A stretch of DNA of 41,855 nt, taken from assembly GCF_000341245.1 (NCBI RefSeq), contig NZ_ANAD01000130.1, positions 1 through 41,855 of the forward strand, in the 5' to 3' direction. The notes under the pieces are model-generated. The model had not been told where the DNA came from and searched no databases. It saw only the letters and a program-made list of their open reading frames with translations. Positions 1 through 8,284 of the stretch are shown piece after piece; position 1 is the stretch's first letter; each line of letters begins with the position of its first letter. This stretch comes from Nocardiopsis halophila DSM 44494 (GTDB taxonomy: Bacteria; Actinomycetota; Actinomycetes; Streptosporangiales; Streptosporangiaceae). Made by a program: the position numbers and the translations under genes.

Positions 1-85
1 GCCCGCACCCCCTCCGATCCGGACAGACGGGACGCCCGGCGGACCTGATCCGCCAGAGACCGCCCTGGAAGGGCCGGGTCTCCAA

Positions 86-142
86 CGAGAGTGGTGATAT
101 CGCCACGCAATTGCACATTGCGTGGCGATATCACCACTCTCG
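86..142. repeat. 25-bp perfect inverted repeat (long hairpin)
   Basis: Positions 86-110 are exactly complementary to 118-142, with a 7-nt loop. Each arm also carries an internal near-palindrome, GTGGTGATATCGCCAC. No gene flanks it closely; the nearest one ends at 1036 on the minus strand. The outer sequence (CGA, AGTGGTGA, CGATG) resembles the paired palindromes at 32186-32234, so it may belong to a dispersed family. It could be a terminator, a cruciform or a REP-like element. Confidence 0.8.
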
Positions 143-260
143 ATGCCCGAGCAGCGCCTCGCGCGCCCGGTATGCCTGGGTCGTGTCCGCCGGCGTGGTG
201 GAACCCTCCGGGCCCCGGCCGCCCCCGGGAGCACTGCCCTCCGCCCGCACCGACACCCCC

Positions 261-322
261 GTTGATCTCGGGAAAGTCGGGGTAATACCGGCGAGTATTA
301 CCCCGACTTTCCGGAGATCAAC
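261..322. repeat. 28-bp inverted repeat with one mismatch (long hairpin)
   Basis: Positions 261-288 pair with 295-322 except at one base near the outer third, around a 6-nt loop. Its sequence is unrelated to the hairpin at 86-142. It lies between that hairpin and the tandem array at 425-905, with no reading frame of coding character across it. A strong intrinsic terminator or a mobile hairpin element are both possible. Confidence 0.8.
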
Positions 323-424
323 GCCAAGGAGGGGCGCACCGGGGGCGGGGCCGCCGATCGCGCCGCAGCGGTCGCACCTCTCACAAGGACGCGGCCGAAA
401 GCTCCACCACTCCAACGGACACGA

Positions 425-905
425 CCTGGGGAACCGCCCCGCTTCCTCGTCGCCGCCCGTTCCCCTGGCACCGAAGGGCCCCGCCGTCCGGCCGACAGGC
501 GTGAGCGGGGCACCAGCCGTGCCGTCGCCGCCATCGCCCCGGACCACCGACCACCCGGCAGTCGGCCGGCAACACCGGGGAACCACCGCCCCGCTTCGTC
601 GCCGCCTTCCTCCTGGCACTCCGGTGGACCACCGCCCGGCAAGCAGGCTCGAGCGGGGCACCTGCCGACCGTCGTTGCTGCTCATCGCCGGTACCACCGG
701 GGCGCCGGCACCCGGCCGCGGCGAGTGAGCGGGGCACCGGCCGTCCCGTCGTTGCCGCCATTGCCCCGGGCCGCGAGAGGCCCGGCGGCCGACCGGCAAC
801 ACCGGGGAACCGCCGCGCCTCTTCGTCGCCGCCCTCCTCCTGGCACTCCGTCGACCCGCAGCCCGGCCGGGGCCCATGAGCGGGGCACCGGCTACTCCTG
901 CTCCG
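425..905. repeat. Degenerate tandem array, about seven units of about 75 bp
   Basis: A GGGG-(A/C)ACC anchor recurs at 428, 507, 577, 655, 731, 804 and 882, giving intervals of 79, 70, 78, 76, 73 and 78 bp. Two unit types are visible: one begins GAGCGGGGCACC (from 503, 651, 727 and 878), the other carries GGGGAACC (428, 577, 804). Each anchor is followed by a CGTCGCCGCC-like block, and several units by CCTGGCACTCC. Intervals are not multiples of three and stop-free frames run on both strands, so a repeat protein is unlikely. Rest of the 1-1008 gap: nothing else recognised. Confidence 0.6.
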
Positions 906-1008
906 CCCGGAGGCCTCGGGAGGACAGCGCGCCCGGCACCATCGCGCACCCCGGAGTGGGAGCGGCGTGGGGCGAGGTGGGCCCGCCACGCTGGAAGGAC
1001 TCCGGGCG

Positions 1009-1034
1009 CCGGGCTCCGGGCCCCCGGAGCCCGG
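1009..1034 (-). terminator. Hairpin terminator of the MBL hydrolase gene
   Basis: A 12-bp GC-rich inverted repeat (1009-1020 with 1023-1034) sits directly beyond the stop codon at 1036, with no U-tract. It suits termination of the NUDIX-MBL transcript. Confidence 0.6.
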
Positions 1035-1035
1035 T

Positions 1036-1848
1036 TCAGACCCCGCCCAGGTCGGCCGGGATGTCGCCGCGTTCGGCCAGGTAGCGCAGCTGGGAGCGGA
1101 CCGAGGACTCGGCCGCGTCCTGCACCGAGGGGTCGATGCCGGCGTACACCCGCGCGACGATCTCCCCCGGCGTGCGGTCGCCCTTGCGCACCGCGTCGGC
1201 CACCTGCTCCATGCGCTGCTCGCGGTGGGCGATGTACTCGGCGACGGCGGCGCGCGCATCGGTGAGGATCGGGCCGTGCCCGGGCAGCAGCGCCCGCACG
1301 TTCTCCCGCTCTACCAGCTCCCGCAGCCGGTACAGGGTGTCCATGTAGGCCGACAGCCCGCCGTCGCCGTCGATGATCACCGGGGTGCCCCGCCCCAGCA
1401 CGGTGTCGCCGGTCAGCAGCACCCCGTCGGCCGGCAGGTGCAGGCAGACCGAGTCGGCCGTGTGGCCCGGCGCGGCCACCACGCGCACCTCCAGGTCACC
1501 GGCCTCGATCACGGCGCCGTCGTCCAGCCCGTGCCCGCCGACGCGAAAGGCCGGGGTGACCGCGTGCACCGGGGCGCCGGTCAGCTCGGAGAAGTAGCGC
1601 GCCCCGCCGGTGTGGTCGTCGTGGTGGTGGGTGACCAACGCGCACACCACCCGCGCTCCCTGCTCCTGCACGGTGCGCGCCACACGCTCCAGGTGGCGCT
1701 CGTCGTGCGGCCCGGGGTCGACCACGACGACGTCGCGCGAGCCGGGCTCGCGCAGCATCCAGGTGTTGGTGCCGTCCAGCGTCATCGGACCCGGATTGGG
1801 GCACAGCACGCAGCCCGCACGCAGGGTCCCGGAACCGTCGATCCTCAT
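1036..1848 (-). CDS. MBL-fold metallo-hydrolase
   Basis: Predicted cytoplasmic zinc hydrolase of the metallo-beta-lactamase superfamily, 270 aa; the substrate cannot be read from sequence. It contains the metal-binding THHHDDHTGG motif, a later GHT (APGHTADS), the GD of LLTGDTVLG and the distal PGHGP. The overall pattern resembles the LACTB2/glyoxalase-II-like group and Rv3677c of M. tuberculosis. The ATG at 1848 is preferred because GAGG lies about 4 nt upstream and it begins 13 nt after the NUDIX stop; a longer frame to 1920 would run into the NUDIX gene. It is probably co-transcribed with the NUDIX gene. Confidence 0.88.
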   Translation of the reverse strand: MRIDGSGTLRAGCVLCPNPGPMTLDGTNTWMLREPGSRDVVVVDPGPHDERHLERVARTVQEQGARVVCALVTHHHDDHTGGARYFSELTGAPVHAVTPAFRVGGHGLDDGAVIEAGDLEVRVVAAPGHTADSVCLHLPADGVLLTGDTVLGRGTPVIIDGDGGLSAYMDTLYRLRELVERENVRALLPGHGPILTDARAAVAEYIAHREQRMEQVADAVRKGDRTPGEIVARVYAGIDPSVQDAAESSVRSQLRYLAERGDIPADLGGV

Positions 1849-1861
1849 CGCACCTCGCCCC

Positions 1862-2650
1862 TCATCGAACGTCGCCCCGCGGGTAGACGACCCCGTCGGG
1901 GACGACGATGCGCGGCTCACCGTCGACCTCCTCCAGCACCGGCTCGATCGGCGCGATCTCGCGCTCCGCGGCCATGACCGCCGCGACCGACCCGCACGCC
2001 TGGAGGTCCATGCAGGTCGAGACGGTCGGCGGCAGCATCGCGATCTCCCCGTCGCGCCACCTGCGCACCGCCTCGCCGGCGGCCATCCACGCCCGGCGGT
2101 CGGCCTCGCCGCCGACGTCGCGGGCCTGCTGGCCGTCGGGGATCCGCGCGGCGAAGAAGCGGGTGTCGTAGCGGCGCGGCTCAGGTGCCGGGGTGATCCA
2201 CTGCGACCAGGCGGTGAGCAGGTCCGAGCGGAGCACCAGGCCGCGCCGGTCGAGCATCGCGGCGAAGGGGAGCGTGCGGTCGACCAGGGCGGCGCGGTCA
2301 GCCTCCCAGTCGTCCCCGCGGGTGTCCTGCACCACCGCGTCCGGGGAGGGCCCCGCGAGCAGCACCCCCGACTCCTCGAAGGTCTCCCGGACCGCCGCGC
2401 ACACCAGGGCCCGGGCCTGCGGCTCGCCGGTGCCCAGGACGCGCGCCCAGGCGGCCGGGGGCGGCCCGGCCCAGCGCACGTCCCGGTCGGCGTCGCGCTC
2501 GTCGACCCTGCCGCCGGGGAAGGCGTAGGCGCCGGGGGCGAACGGCATGGACGGGGCCCGGCGCAGCATGTAGACCTCGACGCCGCCGGGAGCGTCGCGG
2601 ACCAGCATCACCGTGGCGGCGTCGCGGGGACGCACCGGCCGTGTCGTCAT
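1862..2650 (-). CDS. NUDIX hydrolase, NUDT19-like
   Basis: Predicted nucleoside/CoA-diphosphate hydrolase of 262 aa. The NUDIX box is split: FPGGRVDERDAD near residues 45-54 is followed after an insertion by RETFEESG near residues 88-95. A long insertion before REXXEE is typical of NUDT19-type acyl-CoA diphosphatases, so a CoA-ester substrate is plausible but inferred. The ATG at 2650 has GAGGAGG just upstream and a candidate -10 TACCGT at 2670-2675. A terminator hairpin at 2745-2778 separates it from ridA, so NUDIX and MBL probably form their own two-gene unit. Confidence 0.87.
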   Translation of the reverse strand: MTTRPVRPRDAATVMLVRDAPGGVEVYMLRRAPSMPFAPGAYAFPGGRVDERDADRDVRWAGPPPAAWARVLGTGEPQARALVCAAVRETFEESGVLLAGPSPDAVVQDTRGDDWEADRAALVDRTLPFAAMLDRRGLVLRSDLLTAWSQWITPAPEPRRYDTRFFAARIPDGQQARDVGGEADRRAWMAAGEAVRRWRDGEIAMLPPTVSTCMDLQACGSVAAVMAAEREIAPIEPVLEEVDGEPRIVVPDGVVYPRGDVR

Positions 2651-2669
2651 GTTCGTCCTCCTCGGCGGA

Positions 2670-2675
2670 ACGGTA
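2670..2675 (-). promoter_or_regulatory. Candidate -10 box for NUDIX-MBL
   Basis: TACCGT on the minus strand, about 19 nt before the NUDIX start and followed by a GAGGAGG ribosome site. No convincing -35 box was found. Confidence 0.35.
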
Positions 2676-2744
2676 CCCCGCGCCCCTGCCGGGCCGCGCC
2701 CCCGGGGCGGCCGGGAGCGGACGCCCCGGAGGGGCCGCCCGCAC

Positions 2745-2778
2745 GTCGGGCGCGGACCCCGCAGGGTCCGCGCCCGAC
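2745..2778 (-). terminator. Terminator between ridA and the NUDIX gene
   Basis: A 15-bp perfect GC-rich stem (2745-2759 with 2764-2778) and a 4-nt loop lie just past the RidA stop. It divides the four minus-strand genes into two transcription units. Confidence 0.75.
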
Positions 2779-2791
2779 CGGGCTGCGTCCC

Positions 2792-3253
2792 TCAGCCGAC
2801 CTCGGCGATCATCTCCACCTCGACCGGGACGTCCAGCGGCAGCGCCGCCACGCCGACCGCGCTGCGGGCGTGCACGCCCGCCTCGCCGAAGACCTCGCCG
2901 ATCAGGTCGCTGGCGCCGTTGAGCACCTTCGGCTGGCCGGTGAACGACGGGTCGCTGGCCACGAACCCGGTGATCTTGACGATCCGCCGGACCGACGCCA
3001 GCTCGCCCACCTCCGACTTGAGCGCGGCGATGGCGTTCAGCGCGCAGATGCGGGCCAGCTCGGCAGCGCGCTCGAGGGTGACCCCTGCGCCGACCTTGCC
3101 GGTGCCGGCGGGCGCGCCGTCCACCATGGGCACCTGGCCGGAGATGTAGACGTGGTCGCCGGTGCGGACCGCGGGCGTATAGGACGCCAGCGGCGCGACC
3201 ACCTCAGGCAGGGCCAGGCCCAGCTCGGCCAGCCTCTCCTCGGGCGCGGCCAT
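2792..3253 (-). CDS. RidA/YjgF/UK114 family protein
   Basis: 153-aa member of the RidA family; archetypal members hydrolyse reactive enamine/imine intermediates from PLP enzymes, and others have diverged. Visible features are the GDHVYISGQVP strand, the central helix ELARICALNAIAALKSEVG and the C-terminal ARSAVGVAALPLDVPVEVEM segment, which keeps the arginine expected before the V-x-x-LP element. The ATG at 3253 follows the upstream stop by 2 nt, so it is translationally coupled to the DUF4177 gene; an upstream in-frame extension would overlap that gene. Equivalent to Rv3678c by neighbourhood. Confidence 0.92.
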   Translation of the reverse strand: MAAPEERLAELGLALPEVVAPLASYTPAVRTGDHVYISGQVPMVDGAPAGTGKVGAGVTLERAAELARICALNAIAALKSEVGELASVRRIVKITGFVASDPSFTGQPKVLNGASDLIGEVFGEAGVHARSAVGVAALPLDVPVEVEMIAEVG

Positions 3254-3255
3254 GC

Positions 3256-3429
3256 CTACTGCTTCTCCCGCTTCATGTAGGCGACCAGCTGCTGGTTGCG
3301 CGGGTCGCCGTCCACGGAGGGGCCCGGGATGACGGAGACCAGCTCCCAGCCGTCCTCGCCCCAGTTGTCCAGAATCTGCTTGGTCGCGTGCGACAGCAGC
3401 GGCACCGTCGCGTATTCCCACTTCGTCAT
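3256..3429 (-). CDS. DUF4177-like small protein
   Basis: 57-aa protein beginning MTKWEYATVP, with the DUF4177 pattern: a short strand KWEY, a helix HATKQILDNWGEDGWELV and a strand QQLVAYMKR. Function unknown. It lies immediately upstream of ridA (2-nt gap), an arrangement also seen in mycobacteria (Rv3678A as I recall). A -10-like TAGGGT ends 7 nt before the ATG, so the mRNA is probably leaderless, divergent from the first ArsA-like gene. Confidence 0.85.
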   Translation of the reverse strand: MTKWEYATVPLLSHATKQILDNWGEDGWELVSVIPGPSVDGDPRNQQLVAYMKREKQ

Positions 3430-3436
3430 GGGCGCA

Positions 3437-3492
3437 ACCCTAACCGGCCGCGCGGGGGCGCACCGGCCCGGCGGTCCGCTCGGACATAGACT
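3437..3492. promoter_or_regulatory. Divergent pair of leaderless promoters
   Basis: Minus strand: TAGGGT at 3437-3442, 7 nt before the DUF4177 ATG. Plus strand: TAGACT at 3487-3492, 7 nt before the GTG of the first ArsA-like gene. Neither gene has a Shine-Dalgarno sequence. The TANNNT-N7-start layout is the standard actinobacterial leaderless signature. Confidence 0.6.
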
Positions 3493-3499
3493 CGCAGGG

Positions 3500-4513
3500 G
3501 TGAGCGCACCTGATCAGGACCCGCCCGGGGTCCGCCTGCACGTGGTCTCCGGCAAGGGGGGCACCGGTAAGACGACCGCGGCCGGCGCGCTCGCGCTGGC
3601 CCTGGCCTCGGACGGCGGCCGGGTGCTGCTGGTGGAGGTCGAGGGGCGGCAGGGCATCGCCGAGCTGTTCGGCACCGGCCCGCTGCCCTACGCCGAGCGG
3701 AAGGTGGTCGGGGCCCGCGGCGGCGGCGAAGTGTTCGCCCTGGCGGTGGACGCCGAGGCCGCGCTGATGGAGTACCTGGAGATGTTCTACGGGATCCGCC
3801 GCGCCGGCCAGGTGCTCACCCGCTTCGGCGCGGTGGACTTCGCCACCACCATCGCCCCCGGCGTGCGCGACGTGCTGCTCACCGGCAAGGCCACCGAGGC
3901 GGTGCGGCGCCGCGAGGGCGGCCGCCGCTCGCGCGTGCAGGGGCCGCACGTCTACGACGCGGTCGTGCTGGACGCCCCGCCGACCGGGCGCATCGCCCAG
4001 TTCCTGTGCGTCAACGCCGAGGTTGCGGGGCTGGCCCGGATGGGGCCCATCCGCAACCACGCCGACAAGGCGATGGCGACCATCCGTTCCTCGGCCACAG
4101 CCGTGCACTTCGTCGCGCTGCCCGAGGAGATGCCCGCCCAGGAGGCGGCCGACGGGCTGGCCGAGATCCGCGAGGCCGGGCTGCACCCGGGGTTCGTGCT
4201 GCTCAACATGGCGCACGAGCCGCTGCTGGCGCCGGAGGCGCTGGAGGACGCCGAACGCGGGGAGGTGGACACCGACGCGTTGGCGCAGGGCCTCAAGGCG
4301 GTGCGGCTCGACGCCCCGAAGGAGACGGCGGCCGCGCTCGCCCGGGAGGTCACCGAGCACGCCCGGCGGGTGGGCGCCGAGTCGGCGGTCCGCGAGCGCC
4401 TGCGCGCGCTGGGGCCGCCGCTGCTGGAGCTGCCCTTTCTCGGCGGAGGCATCGACACCGACGCCTTGTTCAGGATCGCCGACCGGTTGACGGCTCAGGG
4501 GGTGGGACGGTGA
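3500..4513 (+). CDS. ArsA/Get3-family ATPase, first of pair
   Basis: 337-aa P-loop ATPase. The deviant Walker A is SGKGGTGKTTAAG near residue 20, the A'-like motif is LVEVEGRQG, and switch II is DAPPTGR. The family includes arsenite pumps and eukaryotic Get3; the actinobacterial pair (Rv3679/Rv3680, reported as Get3 homologues BagA/BagB) is thought to form a complex. Arsenic transport is not supported here: no ars genes are nearby. GTG 3500 is chosen for its leaderless promoter. Its stop overlaps the start of the second ATPase by 4 nt, which implies matched expression. Confidence 0.87.
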   Translation: MSAPDQDPPGVRLHVVSGKGGTGKTTAAGALALALASDGGRVLLVEVEGRQGIAELFGTGPLPYAERKVVGARGGGEVFALAVDAEAALMEYLEMFYGIRRAGQVLTRFGAVDFATTIAPGVRDVLLTGKATEAVRRREGGRRSRVQGPHVYDAVVLDAPPTGRIAQFLCVNAEVAGLARMGPIRNHADKAMATIRSSATAVHFVALPEEMPAQEAADGLAEIREAGLHPGFVLLNMAHEPLLAPEALEDAERGEVDTDALAQGLKAVRLDAPKETAAALAREVTEHARRVGAESAVRERLRALGPPLLELPFLGGGIDTDALFRIADRLTAQGVGR

Positions 4514-5655
4514 GCGGAGGCACCGACCGGCTGGACGTGGACGCCCTGCTGTCCGACGGCGCCGTGCGCACGGTGGTGTGCTGCGGCTCGGGGGGCGTCG
4601 GCAAGACGACGACCGCGGCCGCCCTGGGGCTGCGGGCCGCCGCACTGGGACGGCAGGCGGTGGTGATCACGGTGGACCCCGCGCGCCGCCTCGCGCAGTC
4701 GATGGGCCTGAGCGAGCTGGACAACACCCCGCGCCCGGTGGAGCTGCCCGGTTCCTTCGCCGCCCCGGGCGGATCGCTGCACGCGATGATGCTCGACATG
4801 AAGCGCACCTTCGACGAGATCGTCGAGGCGCACGCCGCCCCCGAGCGGGCCCGGGAGATCCTGGCCAACCCCTTCTACCGGTCGCTGTCGTCCAGCTTCA
4901 CCGGCACCCAGGAGTACATGGCCATGGAGAAGCTGGGCCAGCTCCGTGAGGACGGCGACTGGGACCTGATCATCGTGGACACCCCGCCCAGCCGGTCGGC
5001 GCTGGACTTCCTGGACGCCCCGGAGCGGCTGGGGCGGTTCCTGGACGGCCGGCTGATCCGGGTGCTGGGCGCCCCCGCCCGCACGGGCGCCTTCCGACTC
5101 CTGGGGGCCGGGGTCGGGATGCTCACCGGGATGCTGTCCAAGATCGTGGGCGCCCAGGCGCTCAAGGACGTGCAGTCGTTCGTCGCCTCTTTCGACGCGG
5201 TGTTCGGCGGCTTCCAGGAGCGGGCCGAGCGCACCTACCGGCGCCTGCAGGACCCAGGCACGGCGTTCCTGGTGGTGGCGGTGCCCGAGAGCGACGCGGT
5301 CCGCGAGGCCGCCTACTTCGTGGAGCGGCTGGCCGCCGACAGCATGCCCCTGGCCGGCATGGTGATGAACCGCACACATCGGACCCCGGTCGATGGCCTG
5401 TCCGCCGAGCAGGCCATGGCGGCCTGCACGGAGCTGGAGCGGCAGGGCGGGCACCCGCTGGCCGCGGCCGCGCTGCGGCTGCACGCGCGCGCCGCCGGCC
5501 TGCGCGATCGCGAGGCGGAGCTGCGGGGGCGGCTGTCGGCCGCGCACCCCGGGGTGCCCGTGGCCGAGGTCCCGGCCCGCACGCGGGACGTGCACGACCT
5601 GGCGGCGCTGCGTGAGGTCGGGGACGCCCTCGGCGGGGGACCCCTGACCGTATGA
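4510..5655 (+). CDS. ArsA/Get3-family ATPase, second of pair
   Basis: 381-aa partner of the preceding ATPase. Walker A is GSGGVGKTTTAA near residue 25, the A' motif is VITVDPARRLA, and switch II is VDTPPSRSALDFLD. The central region LLGAGVGMLTGMLSKIVGAQAL is hydrophobic and helical, as in Get3-like client-binding grooves; that reading is inference. It starts at a GTG inside the GTGA overlap. Length and motifs fit the Rv3680-type subunit. In many actinobacteria the next gene is the WhiB regulator whiB4/wblA; here the gap to the PBP has none. Confidence 0.88.
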   Translation: MSGGTDRLDVDALLSDGAVRTVVCCGSGGVGKTTTAAALGLRAAALGRQAVVITVDPARRLAQSMGLSELDNTPRPVELPGSFAAPGGSLHAMMLDMKRTFDEIVEAHAAPERAREILANPFYRSLSSSFTGTQEYMAMEKLGQLREDGDWDLIIVDTPPSRSALDFLDAPERLGRFLDGRLIRVLGAPARTGAFRLLGAGVGMLTGMLSKIVGAQALKDVQSFVASFDAVFGGFQERAERTYRRLQDPGTAFLVVAVPESDAVREAAYFVERLAADSMPLAGMVMNRTHRTPVDGLSAEQAMAACTELERQGGHPLAAAALRLHARAAGLRDREAELRGRLSAAHPGVPVAEVPARTRDVHDLAALREVGDALGGGPLTV

Positions 5656-5776
5656 CAGGATGTTGAACGGTCATCTTCGTCAGCCGAATCCGGCCGGTCC
5701 GTATCTCGGCCGCCACTCCGGCCGCACCGGCCATCCCCCGTCTCGCCCGGCCTCTCCGGCCGGTGGCGTACGCACG

Positions 5777-5782
5777 TAGTCT
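5777..5782 (+). promoter_or_regulatory. -10 box of leaderless PBP promoter
   Basis: TAGTCT lies 6 nt before GTG 5789 and no ribosome-binding site precedes the gene. The rest of 5656-5788 shows no gene on either strand. Confidence 0.55.
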
Positions 5783-5788
5783 GTTGGG

Positions 5789-8209
5789 GTGGGTCAGGGG
5801 ACAATGGTTCAGAGAATCGCTCAGCTGATCGGTGTCGGCGCCATCGCCGGGGTGCTGGTCGCGGCGCTCGCGCTGCCGGCCGTCGGCGGCATCGGCATCA
5901 CCGCACGCAACGTCGCGACCGGCTTCATGAACATGCCGAGCGACCTGGAGACGCCGCCTCCTCCACAACGGTCCACCATCTACGACCGCGACGGCGGTGT
6001 GATCGCCGAGATCTACGACAAGAACCGGGAGCTGGTCGACCTCGACGACATGGCCCCGGTGATGCAGGACGCCCTCATCTCCATCGAGGACTCGCGCTTC
6101 TACGAGCACGGCGGCATCGACATCTCCGGGACCTTCCGGGCGGCGCTGCGCACGCTGAGCGGTTCCACCCAGGGCGGCTCCTCGGTGACCCAGCAGTACG
6201 TCAAGAACGTGCTGGTGGAGAGCGCCGACACCCAGGCCGAGCAGGAGGAGGCCACCGAGACCAGCATCGCCCGCAAGCTGCGCGAGCTGCGCTATGCGCT
6301 GGCCATCGAGAAGCGGATGAGCAAGGACGAGATCCTGGAGGGCTACCTCAACATCGCCTACTTCGGCGACGGGGCCTACGGGGTCGAGTCGGCGGCCCAG
6401 CACTTCTTCGGCAAGCCCGCCTCGGAGCTGGAGCTGGCCGAGGCCGCCACCCTGGCCGGAGCGGTCCGCTACCCCTACCTGTACAACATGCGGCTCAACA
6501 CCGACGACGCCCAGGACCGGCGGGACGTGGTGCTCGACCGGATGGTGGAGGTCGGCAAGGTCACCGCCGAGGAGGCCGAGGAGGCCAAGGCGATCGACCT
6601 GGAGGACGAGCTGGACGTGTCCAACCCCTCCAACGGGTGCGTCCCCAGCGACCAGCCCTTCTTCTGCGACTACGTGGTGCAGGAGATCGAGAAGAGCGAC
6701 CGGTTCGGCGAGAACGAGACCGAGCGCGCCCGCTGGCTGCGCACCGCCGGCCTGGAGATCCACACCACCCTGGACGCCGACATGCAGGAGGCGGCCCAGG
6801 ACGCGGTCGACAAATGGGTGCCGCGCAAGAACGAGTCCAAGAAGGTGGCCGCCGAGATCCTGATCGAGCCGGGTTCGGGCGAGATCCGGTCCATGGCGCA
6901 GAGCCGGGACTACGGCCCAGACGAGTCCCAGCTCGGCATGACCTCGATCAACTTCACCACCGACGCGAACCGCGGCGGCAGCACCGGGTTCCAAGCCGGG
7001 TCCACCTTCAAGGCCTTCGCCCTGGCGGCCGCGCTGGAGCAGGGCAAGGGCTTCGGCACCTCCTACTCGGGCGCCAACGGCTCCAGCACCACCATCACCG
7101 GCCAGCGCAACTGCGAGGGCGGGCGGCTCGCGCCGTGGACGGTGAAGAACGCCGGCGACACCAAGGGCGGCGGCAGCAGCATGATCGCCGGCACCAAGGG
7201 GTCGGTGAACACCTACTTCGCGCACCTGCAGAAGGACGTCGGGCTGTGCAACGTCATCGAGATGGCCGAGAACCTGGGCGTGAAGCGCGCTGACGGCCAG
7301 TCCTTCGACAACCCCCGCACCCAGGGCAACAACTCCTTCGTGCTGGGCAGCGAGGAGGTCTCCCCGCTGCGGGTGGCCAACGCCTACGCGACCTTCGCCT
7401 CCGGCGGCACCTACTGCGAGCCGCAGGCCATCACCTCCATCAAGGACCGGCAGGCGGGCCGGACCATCGAGATCGAGCCCGAATGCGAGCGCCGCCTCGA
7501 CAAGGACGTCGCCGCCGGGGTGAGCTACCTGCTGCAGCAGACCTTCAAGAACGGCACGACCGACGGCATGCAGATCGGCCGCCCGGCGGCCGCCAAGACC
7601 GGGACCACCGACGGGTCGGCGGCGGCCTGGTTCGCCGGGTTCACGCCGAACCTGGCCGGCTCGGTCTTCGTCGGCGACCCGCGCGGCCCGCAGAACCACC
7701 CGCTGCGCGGGATCACCCTGGGCGGCCGGTACTACGGGACGGTCTACGGCGCGACCATCCCCGGGCCCATCTGGAGGGACACGATGTCCAAGGCCGTCGA
7801 GGAGCTGCCCGAGGAGGACTTCCCCTCGGCGCCCTCGAAGTACCGCGGCGGCGGTTCCCCCGACGCCCAGCAGACCTCCGGCCAGGCCATGGTCGAGGGC
7901 GGTGTGCCCGACGTGGTCGGCCAGAGCCGGGGCGAGGCGGTGGCCGCCCTGGAGGGGGCCGGGTACCGGGTGAGCGTCTCCGACACCCGGGTCCGCTCCG
8001 AGCGGGCCGAGGGCACGGTGGCCGCGGTCAACCCCGACCCGGGCACCCTCCTGCCGGAGGGGGCGACGGTGAACATCTTCCTCAGCAACGGCTCCGGGCG
8101 GGCCGCGCCCTCCGGTGGCGGCGAAGAACAGCCCACCGGGCCCGGACCGGAGGACACCGGGACGCCCGCGTTCGTCCCCGTCTCCGAGATGCCCCGCCGG
8201 CAGGACTGA
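5789..8209 (+). CDS. Bifunctional penicillin-binding protein (PonA2-like) with PASTA domain
   Basis: 806-aa class A PBP that polymerises and cross-links peptidoglycan outside the membrane. One N-terminal membrane segment spans about residues 10-35. The GT51 glycosyltransferase shows ISIEDSRFYEHGG (catalytic E100) and GGSSVTQQ (129-136). The transpeptidase has STFK (S405, K408), SVN (472-474) and KTGT (603-606). One PASTA repeat (about 705-768) precedes a low-complexity tail. GTG 5789 fits the leaderless promoter; ATG 5804 is an alternative. PonA2-type proteins in this context are linked to stress and dormancy survival in mycobacteria. Confidence 0.93.
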   Translation: MGQGTMVQRIAQLIGVGAIAGVLVAALALPAVGGIGITARNVATGFMNMPSDLETPPPPQRSTIYDRDGGVIAEIYDKNRELVDLDDMAPVMQDALISIEDSRFYEHGGIDISGTFRAALRTLSGSTQGGSSVTQQYVKNVLVESADTQAEQEEATETSIARKLRELRYALAIEKRMSKDEILEGYLNIAYFGDGAYGVESAAQHFFGKPASELELAEAATLAGAVRYPYLYNMRLNTDDAQDRRDVVLDRMVEVGKVTAEEAEEAKAIDLEDELDVSNPSNGCVPSDQPFFCDYVVQEIEKSDRFGENETERARWLRTAGLEIHTTLDADMQEAAQDAVDKWVPRKNESKKVAAEILIEPGSGEIRSMAQSRDYGPDESQLGMTSINFTTDANRGGSTGFQAGSTFKAFALAAALEQGKGFGTSYSGANGSSTTITGQRNCEGGRLAPWTVKNAGDTKGGGSSMIAGTKGSVNTYFAHLQKDVGLCNVIEMAENLGVKRADGQSFDNPRTQGNNSFVLGSEEVSPLRVANAYATFASGGTYCEPQAITSIKDRQAGRTIEIEPECERRLDKDVAAGVSYLLQQTFKNGTTDGMQIGRPAAAKTGTTDGSAAAWFAGFTPNLAGSVFVGDPRGPQNHPLRGITLGGRYYGTVYGATIPGPIWRDTMSKAVEELPEEDFPSAPSKYRGGGSPDAQQTSGQAMVEGGVPDVVGQSRGEAVAALEGAGYRVSVSDTRVRSERAEGTVAAVNPDPGTLLPEGATVNIFLSNGSGRAAPSGGGEEQPTGPGPEDTGTPAFVPVSEMPRRQD

Positions 8210-8227
8210 CCGCCCCGGCGGGACCAC

Positions 8228-8276
8228 GACGCGCGACGGCCCGCGCCCCGGATCGGGGCGCGGGCCGTCGCGCGTC
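8228..8276. terminator. Bidirectional terminator between PBP and YqeY genes
   Basis: 23-bp perfect GC-rich stem (8228-8250 with 8254-8276) and 3-nt loop, placed between two convergent genes. Confidence 0.85.
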
Positions 8277-8284
8277 CGCGGCGC

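Noticed and set aside
425-905. CRISPR array
   Set aside because: Units are degenerate throughout with no identical short repeats alternating with unique spacers, and no cas genes are present.
131-949. Arg/Gly/Pro-rich coding frame through the tandem repeats
   Set aside because: Repeat intervals are not multiples of three, and both strands are open in several frames, so openness is not evidence of coding.
3500-5655. Arsenite efflux system
   Set aside because: ArsA-like ATPases are here without arsB, arsR or arsC; the neighbourhood matches the Get3-like mycobacterial pair.
5162-8227. 1021-codon open frame on the minus strand
   Set aside because: Antisense shadow of the second ATPase and the PBP; the plus-strand genes have full catalytic motifs, and the minus translation has none. 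Long shadow frames are expected at this GC content.
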